This document shows positions 4,496 through 5,426 of a stretch of 5,426 nt of DNA, piece after piece. The stretch spans positions 1 through 5,426 of the forward strand of contig JAGVOV010000157.1 in NCBI GenBank assembly GCA_020052545.1, read 5' to 3'. The stretch's first letter is position 1. Each line of letters starts with the position of its first letter. The DNA comes from an archaeon (GTDB lineage: Archaea; Nanobdellota; Nanobdellia; Woesearchaeales; JAGVOV01). Both the position numbers and the translations under genes were made by a program. The notes under the pieces are model-generated. The model was not told the origin of the DNA and did not search any database. It was given only the letters and a program-made list of their open reading frames with translations.

Positions 4496-5426
4496 ATGCC
4501 AGAGATTAGCGAAAGAGCGAAGAAACTGCCGGGAAGCGCTATAAGGAAATTCATACCCTTAGCGCTGGAGCTTGAGAAGAAAAATGTCCATGTCTATAGA
4601 TTAAACATAGGCCAGCCTGATGTCCCGACTCCAAAAAGCTTCTACAAAGCTTTGAAAGATTTCAAAAATCCTGTTGTGGAATATGAGCACAGCGCAGGCA
4701 ACCTTGGCTTGAGGCGGGCAATCTCAGCTTATTACAAGAAGCACGGCATAGATTTCTCAGAAGGGGAGATAATTGTCACGGCAGGCGGCTCTGAGGCTTT
4801 GATAATAGCTATGGCGATGGTGTGCAATCCAGGCGATGAAGTGATAGTGCCGGAGCCTTACTACACCAATTACAACACATTCGCTATGCAGAACGGCATC
4901 AAGATTGTAGCTTTCCAGACAAAATTAGAGGAGAATTTCGCTATAAAAGATATTTCATCGATAGAGAAGCTTGTGACAAAGAAGACTAAAGCTATATTAT
5001 TCAGCAGTCCAGGAAACCCGACTGGCACGGTGATGTCAGAGCAGGAGATAAGGAAGATAGCTGATGTCGCGAGAAAAAACAATCTTTTCGTGATAAGCGA
5101 CGAGCCGTACAGGGAATTCTGCTATGAAGGGAAGAGCTTCAGCATCGCGCAATTGAAAGAGATAGAAGAGAATGTCATAGTTGTCGACACGATAAGCAAG
5201 CGCTATTCTGCATGCGGCGCCAGGGTAGGATGGATAGCTAGCAAGAACAAGAAAGTTATGGAAGCCGCGCTGAAATTCGCGCAGGCTCGCTTGAGTGTTG
5301 CTACTGTGGAGCAGCTGGCTGCCAAGGCGATGATTGAAGAGGGAGACAAGGAGATAATGAGGGCGAAGAAAGAGTACGATGAAAGGAGGAAGTTCGCCTA
5401 TGATTCTTTGACAAAAAATGGAATAA
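4496..5426 (+). CDS. Class I/II PLP-dependent aminotransferase (aspartate/aromatic aminotransferase-like), 3' truncated by window edge
   Basis: This fold-type I PLP enzyme transfers amino groups between an amino acid and a 2-oxo acid in the cytosol. The first 310 codons are present and open; roughly 70-90 residues typical of the family are missing beyond the window. Visible motifs are NIGQPD (37-42), EYEHSAGNLGLRRAI (62-76), TAGGSEAL (95-102) and PEPYYTNY (119-126). SPGNPTG (171-177) contains the PLP-contacting Asn174. SDEPYREF (201-208) contains Asp202 and Tyr205. SKRYSACGARVGW (234-246) contains the Schiff-base Lys235 and a PLP-phosphate-contacting Arg243. The ATG at 4496 fits the usual N-terminus MPEISERAKKLPGSAIRKF. 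Another ATG at 4488 is out of frame. The gene is transcribed divergently from tRNA-Val and has its own TATA box. Substrate specificity cannot be assigned without the C-terminal substrate-binding region. Confidence 0.93.
   Translation, partial: MPEISERAKKLPGSAIRKFIPLALELEKKNVHVYRLNIGQPDVPTPKSFYKALKDFKNPVVEYEHSAGNLGLRRAISAYYKKHGIDFSEGEIIVTAGGSEALIIAMAMVCNPGDEVIVPEPYYTNYNTFAMQNGIKIVAFQTKLEENFAIKDISSIEKLVTKKTKAILFSSPGNPTGTVMSEQEIRKIADVARKNNLFVISDEPYREFCYEGKSFSIAQLKEIEENVIVVDTISKRYSACGARVGWIASKNKKVMEAALKFAQARLSVATVEQLAAKAMIEEGDKEIMRAKKEYDERRKFAYDSLTKNGI

Noticed and set aside
4339..4554. 71-codon minus-strand frame with a hydrophobic N-terminal half and a basic C-terminal half.
   Set aside because: Its first part is antisense to the aminotransferase 5' end and the rest crosses the aminotransferase promoter and the inverted-repeat element; no promoter or Shine-Dalgarno fits it.
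4870..5082. 70-codon hydrophobic minus-strand frame opposite the aminotransferase.
   Set aside because: It is antisense to conserved PLP-enzyme motifs and has no independent support.

Overview
The window looks like a piece of an archaeal chromosome, most likely from a small-genome DPANN-type lineage (Woesearchaeota/Pacearchaeota-like). The phylum is inferred from gene content and style, not from a database search. The archaeal assignment is firm. It carries archaeal aIF6, the prefoldin alpha subunit and an archaeal FtsY, together with TATA-box promoters about 26 bp upstream of start codons. It also has an archaeal-style Shine-Dalgarno sequence (AGGTGAT) and a tRNA-Val gene that does not encode its CCA end.

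Layout. Positions 11-4294 are all on the minus strand. Read in transcription order they are tRNA-Val(CAC) (4294-4222), an alpha/beta hydrolase (4139-3390), scpA (3368-2574), aIF6 (2535-1858), pfdA (1853-1443) and ftsY (1450-11, complete, stop at 11-13). The intergenic region 4295-4495 is divergent. It holds the tRNA promoter, an imperfect inverted-repeat element of about 80 bp followed by a T-run, and the promoter of a plus-strand class I/II PLP aminotransferase. That aminotransferase starts at 4496 and runs off the right edge with 310 codons present.

How the genes fit together. aIF6 (60S-type subunit anti-association), prefoldin alpha (nascent-chain chaperone) and FtsY (SRP receptor) form a tight operon for ribosome maturation, folding and targeting. 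The aIF6-pfdA gap is 4 nt and pfdA and ftsY overlap by 8 nt. ScpA, a kleisin partner of SMC, has its own TATA box but is only 38 nt upstream of aIF6, so read-through into the operon is possible. The hydrolase has no visible promoter and probably shares a transcript with the tRNA.

Most notable points. (1) All three TATA boxes in front of protein genes lie 25-28 bp from the ATG, which predicts leaderless mRNAs. (2) The tRNA TATA box has the same spacing to the mature tRNA 5' end, which predicts a tRNA with almost no 5' leader. (3) The tRNA TATA box is a perfect 12-bp palindrome and could also fire rightward into the structured element with a terminal T-run, a candidate small RNA or dispersed repeat. 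(4) FtsY has a long, internally duplicated charged N-terminal region with three FF/F-type amphipathic segments. I see no CRISPR array, insertion sequence or transposase.
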